Assembly (NCBI RefSeq): GCF_014306625.1
Contig: NZ_JACRYL010000027.1
Span: 1 to 54,589 of the forward strand
Direction of reading: 5' to 3'
Length of the DNA: 54,589 bases
From: Pedobacter fastidiosus
Lineage (GTDB): Bacteria > Bacteroidota > Bacteroidia > Sphingobacteriales > Sphingobacteriaceae
Shown here: positions 43,990-52,839 of the stretch, one piece after another
Position numbering within the stretch: position 1 is the first letter of the stretch
Layout: each line of letters begins with the position of its first letter
Notes under the pieces: model-generated
Seen by the model: only the letters and a program-made list of their open reading frames with translations
Database searches by the model: none
What the model was told of the DNA's origin: nothing
Translations under genes and position numbers: made by a program

Positions 43990-44611
43990 GATCAGAAAAT
44001 ACCTATGCCTGCTGTTATTGCTTTTGGGATTTGGTATTACCGTAAAGGCACAATCGCAGGAAGCCCAGCAACTGCTGCTGAACGTTGAAAAGCTGAGCCA
44101 ACTGAAGAACATCCTAGCTGATATGAAAAAAGGCTATCAGGTGGTCTCAGGCGGGTACAACACCGTCAAGAACATATCTAAGGGCAACTTTTCACTGCAC
44201 GAAGTATTTCTGGATGGGCTGATGCTGGTCAGTCCGGAAGTGAAAAAGTACAGGCGTGTTGCCGATATCATCAATTACCAGAAGAACATCATCTCCGAAT
44301 ACAAGTCTGCCTTTAAGCGGTTCAATGCCTCTGGAAATTTTAATCCTACAGAGATCGGTTATCTGGGCAGAGTCTATAAGCAACTGTTCGAGCAGAGTAT
44401 AGATAACTTGGATGAACTGGCAATGGTAATCACTTCGGCAAAGCTTCGGATGAGCGATGATGAACGGCTACAGGCCATTGACAGGATTTTCCTTGATGTG
44501 CAGGATAAACTGGTATTCCTTCGGGATTTCAACAGCAAGGCAACCACACTTTCCCTCGCCAGGGAAAAACAAAAGTCCGATCTGAAACAGAGTATGGAAC
44601 TCTATCAATAG
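43973..44611 (+). CDS. TraI-like paralogue, copy 3
   Basis: 212 residues, signal peptide (LCLLLLLLGFGITVKAQ). Shares with copy 2 the segments MKKGYQVVSGGYNTVKNISK, then GNFSLHEVFLDGL, and AKLRMSDDERLQAIDRIF near the end. The match between copies is much closer than to traI itself, so a recent duplication is likely. Starts inside the end of copy 2 (17-base overlap). Confidence 0.75.
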   Translation: MESGNKIRKYLCLLLLLLGFGITVKAQSQEAQQLLLNVEKLSQLKNILADMKKGYQVVSGGYNTVKNISKGNFSLHEVFLDGLMLVSPEVKKYRRVADIINYQKNIISEYKSAFKRFNASGNFNPTEIGYLGRVYKQLFEQSIDNLDELAMVITSAKLRMSDDERLQAIDRIFLDVQDKLVFLRDFNSKATTLSLAREKQKSDLKQSMELYQ

Positions 44612-44620
44612 CTATTCTAT

Positions 44621-45817
44621 ATGAAAAAAATTATAAAATTATTGGGGATGACCGCATTTCTGGTACTGTTATTCCCCTTCGGTTCACATGCGCAGGGGCT
44701 CGCTAATCAGATTGGTGGACTGCATGCCGTACTTGAAAAAGTGTACGATGAAATGATCCCGCTCTGCTCGGATATGATTGGCGTTGCAAGGGGCATCGCT
44801 GGATTTGGCGCACTCTGGTATATCGCCAGCCGTGTATGGCGCCAGATTGCATCCGCCGAACCCATAGATTTCTATCCGTTATTGCGCCCCTTTGCACTCG
44901 GACTTGCCATCGTCCTTTTCCCCGCCCTGCTTGGGGTAATGAACGGGGTGCTCCAGCCCACCGTTTCGGCTACTGGTGCAATGGTAAAAAATAGCGATGC
45001 CACTATCAAGGCACTGCTGAAGCGCAAGGAAGCAGAGATGAAAAAATCCACCAAATGGAAAATGTATGTCGGTGAGGATGGTAGTGGAAATCGCTCGGAG
45101 TGGTACAAATATACCCATCCCAAAGACCCGAATGCAGAAGATGAAAACTGGATGGAAGCCATTGGCAATGATATCATGTTCTGGGCAGACCGTCAGGACT
45201 ATAAGATCCGCCACAGCTTTAAGCAGTTCATGAGTGAACTTTTGGAACTCGTCTATCAGGCCGCATCACTGTGTATAAATACGCTTCGTACCTTCTTTTT
45301 GATCGTACTAGCCATTCTTGGTCCACTGGTACTTGGGTTTGCGGTCTTTGATGGACTCCAGCATACCCTTTCGGTCTGGGTGGCAAGGTATATCAACATC
45401 TTTCTATGGCTTCCCATTGCCAATATCTTCGGTGCCATACTTGGAAAGATACAGCAGAACATGATCAAACTCGATATCGATGAGATAGCACAGAACGGAG
45501 ATACGGTGTTTTCCAGCACGGATACGGCGTACATGATATTTCTGATCATTGGCATAGTGGGGTATTTCTGCGTGCCAACTGTTGCCAATTACGTGGTACA
45601 TGCAGGGGGCGGAAACAGTATTCTGACTAAGATCAATTCAATGACCTCTGCTGGAGCAAGGGAAACCAAGCAGGGAGCAAACAATAGTATTGCAGGCCTG
45701 AAGTATGGTGCAGGAATGATCTCGGATTCCTTTGGAGATGGGAAACGCCAAATGTCCGGGATGGCGGAGGCATCTGGACAGGATTATTTCAAGGACAAGA
45801 TTAGTGGTAAACTTTAA
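44621..45817 (+). CDS. traJ: TraJ, VirB6-type membrane protein
   Basis: 398 residues with a signal (SHAQGLANQ) and several membrane helices (about 60-75, 85-105, 210-240, 255-280, 305-330). Typical Bacteroidota TraJ: long periplasmic loop at about 115-200, then SLCINTLRTFFLIVLAILGP and WVARYINIFLWLPIANIFGA. Polytopic inner-membrane part of the transfer channel. Ten bases after the third TraI-like gene. Confidence 0.92.
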   Translation: MKKIIKLLGMTAFLVLLFPFGSHAQGLANQIGGLHAVLEKVYDEMIPLCSDMIGVARGIAGFGALWYIASRVWRQIASAEPIDFYPLLRPFALGLAIVLFPALLGVMNGVLQPTVSATGAMVKNSDATIKALLKRKEAEMKKSTKWKMYVGEDGSGNRSEWYKYTHPKDPNAEDENWMEAIGNDIMFWADRQDYKIRHSFKQFMSELLELVYQAASLCINTLRTFFLIVLAILGPLVLGFAVFDGLQHTLSVWVARYINIFLWLPIANIFGAILGKIQQNMIKLDIDEIAQNGDTVFSSTDTAYMIFLIIGIVGYFCVPTVANYVVHAGGGNSILTKINSMTSAGARETKQGANNSIAGLKYGAGMISDSFGDGKRQMSGMAEASGQDYFKDKISGKL

Positions 45818-45832
45818 ACTAAAATCAAAATT

Positions 45833-46447
45833 ATGTTCACACAATTTAAAAATATAGATACCGCATTCAAGCACATCAAACGGTTCAGCATCTTTCTGAT
45901 ATTGGCCTGTGTTATAATTTCGGGGTTTGCCATCTACAAAAGTTTTGATCTGGTCAGTACCATGCAGTCAAAGGTATATATCCTGGCAAACGGCAAGGCA
46001 ATCGAGGCTTTCAGTACCACCAGAAAAGACAATCTTCCGGTCGAACTAAGGGATCACATCAAGACTTTCCACCATTACTTTTTTACCCTTGACCCTGATG
46101 ACAAGGTAATACGGAACCATATTGCTATGGCACTGAACCTGGCTGATGAAAGCGCAAAAAAGGCAAATGATAACCTAAAGGAAAGTGGCTACTACAACAA
46201 CATTATTTCCGCTAACATTTCCCAGGAAATCGAGATAGACAGTATAGCCATCGATATCAAACAGTATCCATTTTATTTCAAATGCTACGCTACCCAAAGG
46301 CTGATCAGGTCAAGTTCTACCACAATCCGGAAACTCGTTACGCAGGGCTACATTCGGAATGTATCAAGGTCGGACAATAACCCGCATGGATTTCTGATCC
46401 AGCGGTGGGAAACACTGGAAAATGTAGATCAACCCTTAAACCCTTAG
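45833..46447 (+). CDS. traK: TraK, VirB8-like transfer protein
   Basis: 204 residues with one membrane helix (about 19-42) and a periplasmic VirB8-like domain (HYFFTLDPDDKVIRNHIAMA; VTQGYIRNVSRSDNNPHGFL, typical TraK end). 15 bases after traJ. Confidence 0.93.
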   Translation: MFTQFKNIDTAFKHIKRFSIFLILACVIISGFAIYKSFDLVSTMQSKVYILANGKAIEAFSTTRKDNLPVELRDHIKTFHHYFFTLDPDDKVIRNHIAMALNLADESAKKANDNLKESGYYNNIISANISQEIEIDSIAIDIKQYPFYFKCYATQRLIRSSSTTIRKLVTQGYIRNVSRSDNNPHGFLIQRWETLENVDQPLNP

Positions 46448-46449
46448 CC

Positions 46450-46674
46450 ATGGGACTATTCAGAAAAAGAAATCAAATTGTGCCAGAAGGCAAACTTTCT
46501 TGGCAGGTTGGCGAATACCTGAACCAAAGGCAAAGAAAACTGGCAGACTACCTGAACAATAAAACAAGAAATGTTTCAGCTACCGCTATCCTATTTGGGC
46601 TAATTATTTTCTGTGCCGTATTTGGAAGTTACCTGATCTACCTATTGACCGGTGCATTTGGAGTGTTCAACTAA
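46450..46674 (+). CDS. TraL-like small membrane protein
   Basis: 74 residues from the ATG chosen here (MGLFRKRNQIVPEG), two bases after traK. One membrane helix (about 44-68, ATAILFGLIIFCAVFGSYLI). Position and layout match the TraL slot of the CTnDOT operon, but sequence is too short for certainty. Confidence 0.7.
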   Translation: MGLFRKRNQIVPEGKLSWQVGEYLNQRQRKLADYLNNKTRNVSATAILFGLIIFCAVFGSYLIYLLTGAFGVFN

Positions 46675-46706
46675 TCCGATTTATTCAATTTAAAAAACAA
46701 TAAAAA

Positions 46707-47771
46707 ATGAGAACAAAACTTAAGCGGGACAAACGCAGGATACTGCTTTTTATCCCCATCCTGATCTTGCCCTTTATGGCACTGGGATTTTACGCAATGG
46801 GCGGTGGCCGGGGAAACGATAGGGAATCAAAACCTTTGGCAGGTATCAATACCAATCTGCCCAATGCATCCTTTTCAACAGATACCCCAAAGACCAAGGC
46901 TGATTATTACCAGCAGGCAGACCGAAATTCTACGAAGGAGGATGACAATGGAATTGCCGGTATTGCAGGGCAATTTGGGTTTTTGGATGGTAAAGAAAAA
47001 AGTGGCTCGGCGGATGAGCAGACCAAACAGATCAACGAAAAACTGGAAGCGTTGAACAGGGAGATCAGTAAGCCTGAACCAATAATTGACAAGTCAAAAC
47101 CACTTGTCAAGGAACAGCCCTCGACCATCAAAAATGATGTGGACCGTTTGGAAGCACTGATGAAAACAATGCAGGACAACAAATCCGAAGACCCCGAAAT
47201 GGCACAGCTCAATACGATGATGCAGAACATATTGGATATCCAGCACCCAGAGCGTATTGTTCAGAGGAACCAGTTTGCTCTGTCGCTAAGTCCCGACAGC
47301 CAGTTCAGGGCAACACCAGCGGTCATAGTTGAAAACCAAAAAGCGGTACAGGGTGCAACGGTAAAAATCAGGTTGCAGGATACGCTCCGCATTGGCGGGA
47401 TGCTTATTCCAAAAGGACAGGAACTGTTCGGTGCCTGCAGGATTGCCAACCAGCGCCTATTGCTTGACATTAAAAATATCAGGCTAGGCACGTCCATCAT
47501 TCCAGTTGACCTTTCGGTCTATAGCCTGGATGGGATGATCGGCATCGAGGCACCAGAAGCCCTGCTCACTGGCGCACTTAACAAGGGAACCGATGATGCG
47601 GTAAGGAGCGTTGGATTTGGAGGTTTCGACCAAACCGTTGCCACCCAGGTTGCAGGTGCCGGAATAGATGCGGCAAGGCAACTGATCAGTAAAAAAGTAA
47701 AAAACATCAAAGTGAGGCTGAAAAGTGGGCATCCCATTCTCTTGCGGAACAACCAGCTTAAATCACGGTAA
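46707..47771 (+). CDS. traM: TraM, VirB10-like transfer protein
   Basis: 354 residues. N-terminal membrane helix (about 11-31) with a short cytoplasmic start, a low-complexity charged and proline-containing linker (about 35-180), then the conserved periplasmic domain (KAVQGATVKIRLQDTLRIGG; then MLIPKGQELFGACRIANQRL; SIIPVDLSVYSLDGMIGIEA). It spans the periplasm and connects inner and outer parts of the channel. A TraN gene, which usually follows, is not recognised. Confidence 0.92.
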   Translation: MRTKLKRDKRRILLFIPILILPFMALGFYAMGGGRGNDRESKPLAGINTNLPNASFSTDTPKTKADYYQQADRNSTKEDDNGIAGIAGQFGFLDGKEKSGSADEQTKQINEKLEALNREISKPEPIIDKSKPLVKEQPSTIKNDVDRLEALMKTMQDNKSEDPEMAQLNTMMQNILDIQHPERIVQRNQFALSLSPDSQFRATPAVIVENQKAVQGATVKIRLQDTLRIGGMLIPKGQELFGACRIANQRLLLDIKNIRLGTSIIPVDLSVYSLDGMIGIEAPEALLTGALNKGTDDAVRSVGFGGFDQTVATQVAGAGIDAARQLISKKVKNIKVRLKSGHPILLRNNQLKSR

Positions 47772-47774
47772 CGT

Positions 47775-49097
47775 GTGGAATTAAAATCAGGGAACTATGT
47801 CGCGATTGATCAAAAAATTGGAAATGGCGAGTGGCTGATCGATTATTTACAGCAGCAGAAAGCAGGTGGCTACGATTGGGTGGTATATGATACAGATAAT
47901 CCGATCACCTCAAAATGGGACCTGCACTGCTTTATAGATGAGAGCGAAGCACTTGATTTTGCCAAAGAGTACCAGCAGATATGGAACTGGCATGAAGCTG
48001 TACCTATCGGCACCATGATCTACGATTTGAAAGAACTGGAAAGGTTTCGATCAAAGGAAAGTGACCTAATTAATAATAATGGAACATCATTAAAAACAAG
48101 AAAAGCTATGAATTTGAACAATCTGGAAGATCTCAAAGATGAGATGAAAAAACTTGGCTTTAGCGATCCGCTGATTGCCAAAATGGAAGAACACATGAAA
48201 AATGACGACCCTGCCTTTAAGCTTTACGATGAGGTAAAAGCAAGCAGGGGTCAGGTGGATATTACCCTCCACTTTAAGCAGTCCGGGCAGTCTGATTATT
48301 ATTACCTCAACAGGTTAGAGGCGGTACATAACCAGGGCAAACCTTTGGAAGAAGGACAAAAGTACATGGTCATTACCAAAACCGAGGAAGGAAAGAACAT
48401 TGTCAAAAAAATGGAGAATGTTGGCGAAGCCATCGATTTCTTCAAGCAGCAGAAAGGCAACAGTGAGCTTGCCGTTGGCAAGGATGCCGCAAACAAGTCG
48501 ATGCTCGCCAATATGGAAGAGGGCAAGATCAACTACGTTTCAAGGGATTTCAAGCGTGAATTCTATGCTCCACCATTGCCACAGACTTTTTGGCTGGACC
48601 ATGGAAAGGGATTTTCAAAAGAACAGGCCTCCAATTTGGTTCAGGGAAGATCGGTTTATCGTGATGACCTTTTGAGCAGGGAGGGTACTCCTTATAAAGC
48701 TTGGATGCAACTGGACACCGAAAAGGAAAGAGACCGCCAGAATAATCTGACCTTCCGCCAGTTTACCGATGCCTACGGTTATGATGTGAAAGCTTTGCTT
48801 GATGATTATAAGATCAAGGAAATGGCAGATCCGAAAAAAGCAGAGTCTTTGGTAACCGCGCTAATGAATGGCAACCGACCAATGGTTACCGTTGAAAAAG
48901 ATGGTCAGGAAACCAAGATGTATCTGGAGACTGCTGTTCGTTACAGCAAGCTAAACTTCTATGCTGAAAATGGAAAGCCTGAAAAAAGGGAGCAGTTCCA
49001 GAAAGAAACAGGGCTTGAAATGAGCAACGTGTTTGCCAAGAAAATGGAGCAGGGCAAGGATAAGGAAGTGGCACAAGGCCAGGGAATGGGCGTTTAA
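47775..49097 (+). CDS. ICE protein of unknown function, GTG start (DUF3945-like)
   Basis: 440 residues. A GTG is used as start, four bases after the traM stop. It has no signal peptide and no membrane helix, so it is cytoplasmic, unlike the TraN expected here. Segments such as LEEGQKYMVITKTEEGKNIV, ALMNGNRPMVTVEKDGQETK and AVRYSKLNFYAENGKPEKRE recall DUF3945-type repeats of Bacteroidota ICE proteins. No catalytic motif is visible. Role unknown; possibly DNA handling in the recipient. Confidence 0.7.
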   Translation: MELKSGNYVAIDQKIGNGEWLIDYLQQQKAGGYDWVVYDTDNPITSKWDLHCFIDESEALDFAKEYQQIWNWHEAVPIGTMIYDLKELERFRSKESDLINNNGTSLKTRKAMNLNNLEDLKDEMKKLGFSDPLIAKMEEHMKNDDPAFKLYDEVKASRGQVDITLHFKQSGQSDYYYLNRLEAVHNQGKPLEEGQKYMVITKTEEGKNIVKKMENVGEAIDFFKQQKGNSELAVGKDAANKSMLANMEEGKINYVSRDFKREFYAPPLPQTFWLDHGKGFSKEQASNLVQGRSVYRDDLLSREGTPYKAWMQLDTEKERDRQNNLTFRQFTDAYGYDVKALLDDYKIKEMADPKKAESLVTALMNGNRPMVTVEKDGQETKMYLETAVRYSKLNFYAENGKPEKREQFQKETGLEMSNVFAKKMEQGKDKEVAQGQGMGV

Positions 49098-49162
49098 ACA
49101 GAAAATTATATATTCGCTTTAGCGAGAACTAATTAATTAAAATAATAAATAAGATTAAAACC

Positions 49163-49339
49163 ATGGAAAAATTTGAAAAAGTAAAACAGCTTGTTGCAGA
49201 CATCGAAACTGATGCTGGAAAATTCTATAACTCCAATAATGGTGCCGCTGGCACTAGGGTTCGCAAAGCAATGCAGGACTTGAAAGTACTGGCAAGCGAA
49301 ATCAGAAAAGAGATTTCCGAGAAGAAAAGCGCAAAGTAA
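49163..49339 (+). CDS. Histone H1-like protein Hc1
   Basis: 58 residues. Contains MEKFEKVKQLVADIETDAGK, then AAGTRVRKAMQDLKVLASEI and a lysine-rich end. This is the Bacteroidota Hc1-like histone pattern (basic, helical, with the core A-A-G-T-R-V-R-K). It probably binds DNA and may affect ICE DNA packing or silencing. Spaced 65 bases from the gene before it, with the terminator right behind. Confidence 0.85.
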   Translation: MEKFEKVKQLVADIETDAGKFYNSNNGAAGTRVRKAMQDLKVLASEIRKEISEKKSAK

Positions 49340-49360
49340 AAACAGAGTTTTCGGAATTGA

Positions 49361-49388
49361 ACCTGATCGGCAACGGTCAGGTTTTTTT
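49361..49388 (+). terminator. Terminator of the tra operon end
   Basis: ACCTGA, a ten-base loop, TCAGGT and then a T-run on the plus strand, 21 bases after the Hc1 stop. It overlaps the stop codon of the convergent HEPN gene. Confidence 0.8.
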
Positions 49389-50777
49389 ATTTAGGATTTC
49401 AGTAGTCTTTATAAGATACTCAATGCTGTGGCGATACTTCATTTCGATCCCTTTCAGGAATTCCGGAGGAATGCCAATCCGAGACATTATTAGAAAACTT
49501 AACGTGGCCTTGAGCAGTTCCGTATAATGCATTAGCTTTCTAGAACCAGCCTTTTTCTTTAGTCCAGAAGGATCTAAATGTGTCAAGTAGTTTCGTGAAT
49601 TTACCATCTCCTTGATCCATATCTCAATTTGTTGTTCTGTAATGTTAGGCATTATTAATATCAACTTTGGGATAATCTCTGCAAACCTTTGTTTTGCAGT
49701 CATTTCATAAGCGAAGGTGAGCTGGGCTGTCAACTTTGCAGTTAGATCTGGATCATCGATGAAATCCAGTATAGACTTCATGTATTCTTTATGAGTTACC
49801 TTCAATGCCGCTGTATCTTGCAGAAATCTACGGTGAAAAGCTTCCACCCCTTGAAATGCTGATAAAAACTGGTTATCGTCAAAAACTGACTTACTTGCCA
49901 AGCATTCCAGCAAAATATTTGCGATAGGAACCAAATCTACCTGTTTTTGATCATACCAATTTGAAAGTACTTCAGGAAACACATTAATTATGTCTGCGTA
50001 TTTTATCGGAAAATCATCAATTACAGATTTATTTAGATTATCATCCTGGTCATTAAAAAATAGATGTATTTCCTCAAAATGAATTTTATCTGTTGTTGGA
50101 TTAATCAGCTCTATTGTCTCATTTGAAGAGATAAGAACGAGCTGATTGATTTTTGTTTTTGTGCCGATAAAAAATGAGAGTAGTTTTCTAAAGTCCCTTA
50201 TGAAAGAGATCATATTAATCAGACTCTTTGCATTTGTAGAAGAAATTGAGAAAAATGTTCTTTCTTCCAGTTTGAAATCGCGTGCCTGTATCGGAAATGT
50301 CTGTCTGAAAAAGAATGTTCCAACTAAATCACCGGTTATGGGAAATTCTATGTTTTCTGGAGCATTGTATTTAAAGGTTAGATTTTTAAATCCATCCTGA
50401 AATGACAAACTGCTTCCAGTTATACCTATCCACTCAGCTAAATGATCTATATCTACTGTTATTTCGTTAAAAAAAGGCTCGTCTTCAGATAGGACGTGTG
50501 TGCCAATCAACAGTAATTTTGCTTTGAATTGCTCTAGCTGAGAGACACCAAACCTAATCTCGAAATTTTTATTGGAACAGGATAAAAGCGTTGCTTTTTT
50601 TCCATTAAAAAGATTTCCATAAATGGTGGTGCCAGAAGATCTTGTAGACCCGAAAAAATCATTCAATGATCCGAATAGTTCTAAGCCAATATTTCTGTTT
50701 TCATCTACTGTAAGAACTCCAGAAACCAAATTGTCTGGAAACTCGGGATAGTAGAATTCTCCTTTATATTCCTTCAT
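49377..50777 (-). CDS. ApeA-like HEPN-domain antiphage protein
   Basis: 466 residues. An ApeA-type N-terminal beta-rich domain (about 1-270; motif GEFYYPEFPDNLVSGVLTVD) is followed by a C-terminal HEPN domain. The HEPN RNase motif R-x4-H is at R395 to H400 (VNSRNYLTHLDP). ApeA is a single-protein abortive-infection system in which the HEPN part is thought to cut RNA when phage is sensed. Here it is the second gene of a two-gene operon, nine bases after a 331-residue protein of unknown family. Lower G+C than the tra genes points to cargo acquired separately. Family call is by recall; no target known. Confidence 0.75.
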   Translation of the reverse strand: MKEYKGEFYYPEFPDNLVSGVLTVDENRNIGLELFGSLNDFFGSTRSSGTTIYGNLFNGKKATLLSCSNKNFEIRFGVSQLEQFKAKLLLIGTHVLSEDEPFFNEITVDIDHLAEWIGITGSSLSFQDGFKNLTFKYNAPENIEFPITGDLVGTFFFRQTFPIQARDFKLEERTFFSISSTNAKSLINMISFIRDFRKLLSFFIGTKTKINQLVLISSNETIELINPTTDKIHFEEIHLFFNDQDDNLNKSVIDDFPIKYADIINVFPEVLSNWYDQKQVDLVPIANILLECLASKSVFDDNQFLSAFQGVEAFHRRFLQDTAALKVTHKEYMKSILDFIDDPDLTAKLTAQLTFAYEMTAKQRFAEIIPKLILIMPNITEQQIEIWIKEMVNSRNYLTHLDPSGLKKKAGSRKLMHYTELLKATLSFLIMSRIGIPPEFLKGIEMKYRHSIEYLIKTTEILNKKT

Positions 50778-50786
50778 TAGTTCAAT

Positions 50787-51782
50787 TTATTTAGTTTCAT
50801 CATCGTATGTGCTATTTTTAATTAGAACGAGTTTCATCTCTTCATTCCTAGAAGCATAATTCCAAGGTATGCGCATACCTTCATATACAACAAGGTTCTC
50901 ATTACTGGCTTCAATATAAGTTGTCGCAATTATATTTGTGCTGATTATTGGAAAACTGAAATTGGGGGTTTGTACATTCAAACTCAAATATTGTGTTTTA
51001 TCTTCTTTTAAAGGATCAGCCCTGCTGATTGTCAAGTAAGAGGTTGCGGTCGTACCGTCAAACATTTTAAACGTCGCCTCATGCAAAATGGAAATTATAC
51101 AGACAATCACACTATCAAACGAGTTAGTAATAATTTCCAAATCTAGACCAAGTTTTTGTTCTGAAATTATACGTGAAATGCCAGTTATAAGGTCTTTCTT
51201 TAAATCAACGTCATTAAAAGCACTAATCCCCGTTGTTGTTCCCCGAATGAATTTCAACAAATCATCAAGAAACAAATAATCTCTACCTTTAATTTCAGGT
51301 TTTATCTGGTAATAGCCATTCGCTCGATTATACGCAGAAAATACTATTGTTCTCACCTTGTGCTTATTGATTTTGTAATATTTTAAAAAAAGATGCTCAG
51401 GAATTTCTTCAATTCCTTCCTTAATAATAATCTCAAAAAGGTCTTTTTTAATTTGCGGTGTTTGAATGTAACTAAGTATCTGATCAGAAAAGAACGGCCA
51501 GGGCTTATCAGTATTATTTGCAAATGTTCCATCATCATGCAACCGCTGCTGACCTTCATCAGCAAATTTCATTTTACCATAACGAGAATTTATTGTGATA
51601 TGGCACATGCCCCTAGCCCTCTCCGGATGCGCAACGAAATCCGCTACTTCCCTAAGAAAAGATTCATCCATCAATAAATCCCTGATCTCTATCAATAGCA
51701 GTTTAATATCCCTTTCGTCGAAGGTGTTATTTTCCAGTCTTTTTAAACTTTCCAGTAAGTACACATTTCGTTTTACACTCAT
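50787..51782 (-). CDS. Unknown 331-aa protein, partner of the HEPN gene
   Basis: No recognised family. The N-terminal part (about 1-80) is helical with ESFLREVADFVAHPERARGM and an HITINSRYGKMKFAD strand; the middle is helical (about 100-230); the C-terminus is beta-rich (LTISRADPLK; YLSLNVQTPNFSFPIIS). No signal, no membrane helix, no evident catalytic motif. It starts the operon and lies nine bases before the HEPN gene, so co-translation is likely. It could be a sensor, an inhibitor, or a second effector of the HEPN protein. Confidence 0.7.
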   Translation of the reverse strand: MSVKRNVYLLESLKRLENNTFDERDIKLLLIEIRDLLMDESFLREVADFVAHPERARGMCHITINSRYGKMKFADEGQQRLHDDGTFANNTDKPWPFFSDQILSYIQTPQIKKDLFEIIIKEGIEEIPEHLFLKYYKINKHKVRTIVFSAYNRANGYYQIKPEIKGRDYLFLDDLLKFIRGTTTGISAFNDVDLKKDLITGISRIISEQKLGLDLEIITNSFDSVIVCIISILHEATFKMFDGTTATSYLTISRADPLKEDKTQYLSLNVQTPNFSFPIISTNIIATTYIEASNENLVVYEGMRIPWNYASRNEEMKLVLIKNSTYDDETK

Positions 51783-51871
51783 TTATATAAAAGTAGGGTT
51801 AAAAATCAATTTTTAAACGAGGTATAAGTGCGATAAAATTATCCCCAACCTTTTTGTGCCAAAATTTCTGA

Positions 51872-51988
51872 ACAATCCATTAGCCTAGTCAAGACCAAGC
51901 CCTTCGGGTTTGCTAAAAAAAATCTCCACACCTCGCTGCGCTCGGGTAGTATTTTTTTTCGCAAAGTCTTGCCTGCCTACTGGATTGT
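51872..51988 (+). repeat. Second large nested inverted repeat
   Basis: Arm pairs nest in order: ACAATCCA/TGGATTGT, CAAGAC/GTCTTG, TTTGC/GCAAA and AAAAAAAAT/ATTTTTTTT, with a small AAGCCC-TTC-GGGTTT hairpin on the left arm and CTCGCTGCGCTCGGG in the centre. It sits in a 400-base gap upstream of the next operon, like the repeat at 37161-37326 upstream of rteC. Confidence 0.7.
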
Positions 51989-52192
51989 GGTCAGGTGATG
52001 GCATTTAACAAAAAGGCAGAGGCTCCTGCCGACTGAATTTTAAAAGGAAAAAACCCATGCGCACAACAAAAGGCAGAAGCCCACCCACCGACCCGAACAG
52101 CGAAAAGGCAGTAGCATTTCGCACAGGCAGAACCGCCCTATTGGGGCAAATCATTCAAATCATCATCAGTAGAAATTTAAAAATCAGAAATC

Positions 52193-52780
52193 ATGAAAAC
52201 AACAGTAATTGGAAGCGAAAAACAAAATGGAGCAGTTAAAAACACATCAACCGATAAATCAGCAATCCGTCCGGCAGTACCATTAAAGGAAAATGCAAAT
52301 CAAGTTGACCCCGACAAGGAGAAACCAAAGGTAGAAACCGAAACTGCACAATCTACGGCAGTTAAAGCCGAAGAACAGCCAAAGGATAATACAAAAGCGG
52401 TATCGGTAATTGCCGAAGTACCAAAGGCAGAGCCAACCAAAATGGAAATCAAGGAACAGTTGAAAGAGGAAAAACCTGCAATGAACTTGGAAGCAACCAT
52501 AAAATTGGCTTTGGACTTAAACCGCCGTATCAACCAAAGGGGCAAGCTTTTGGAAACAATCGGAACATTGGAAACCTTTGAGGTGGCACAAAAAGACGAT
52601 GCAGAGGAAACCGATAGCACACATTTTCAAGGTTGCGAATTAACCATTGAAGATGATAAGGGCAGGGAGTTTACCACCAAAAACCCCTTTATCATTAATG
52701 CAGTAGCAAAAATGGTCAATGCGCTTTGCGTGGATAAATTGGCTGAAATCGAGGGTGAAATCTTTATTCCTGTTAAATAA
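52193..52780 (+). CDS. ICE protein with disordered N-terminus and conserved C-terminal domain
   Basis: 195 residues. The first 100 are low-complexity and charged (Lys, Glu, Pro, Ala), probably disordered. The C-terminal part is a compact helical and beta domain (ATIKLALDLNRRINQRGKLL; GCELTIEDDKGREFTTKNPF; MVNALCVDKLAEIEGEIFIP). Proteins with this end are common in Bacteroidota ICEs near DUF932 genes. Function unknown. The 400 bases upstream hold the nested inverted repeat and no accepted gene. Confidence 0.75.
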   Translation: MKTTVIGSEKQNGAVKNTSTDKSAIRPAVPLKENANQVDPDKEKPKVETETAQSTAVKAEEQPKDNTKAVSVIAEVPKAEPTKMEIKEQLKEEKPAMNLEATIKLALDLNRRINQRGKLLETIGTLETFEVAQKDDAEETDSTHFQGCELTIEDDKGREFTTKNPFIINAVAKMVNALCVDKLAEIEGEIFIPVK

Positions 52781-52839
52781 ACAATTAAACGCCCTGCCTT
52801 TGGGTGGGGTGTTTATCAATTTTTACTAATCCAAAAATC

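Noticed and set aside
45256..45588. 110-codon minus-strand frame inside traJ
   Set aside because: A shadow of traJ; no start signal or family.
52057..52239. 60-codon frame in the gap before the 195-aa ICE gene
   Set aside because: Its end overlaps the next gene in another frame; arginine/proline-rich residues look like translated regulatory sequence.
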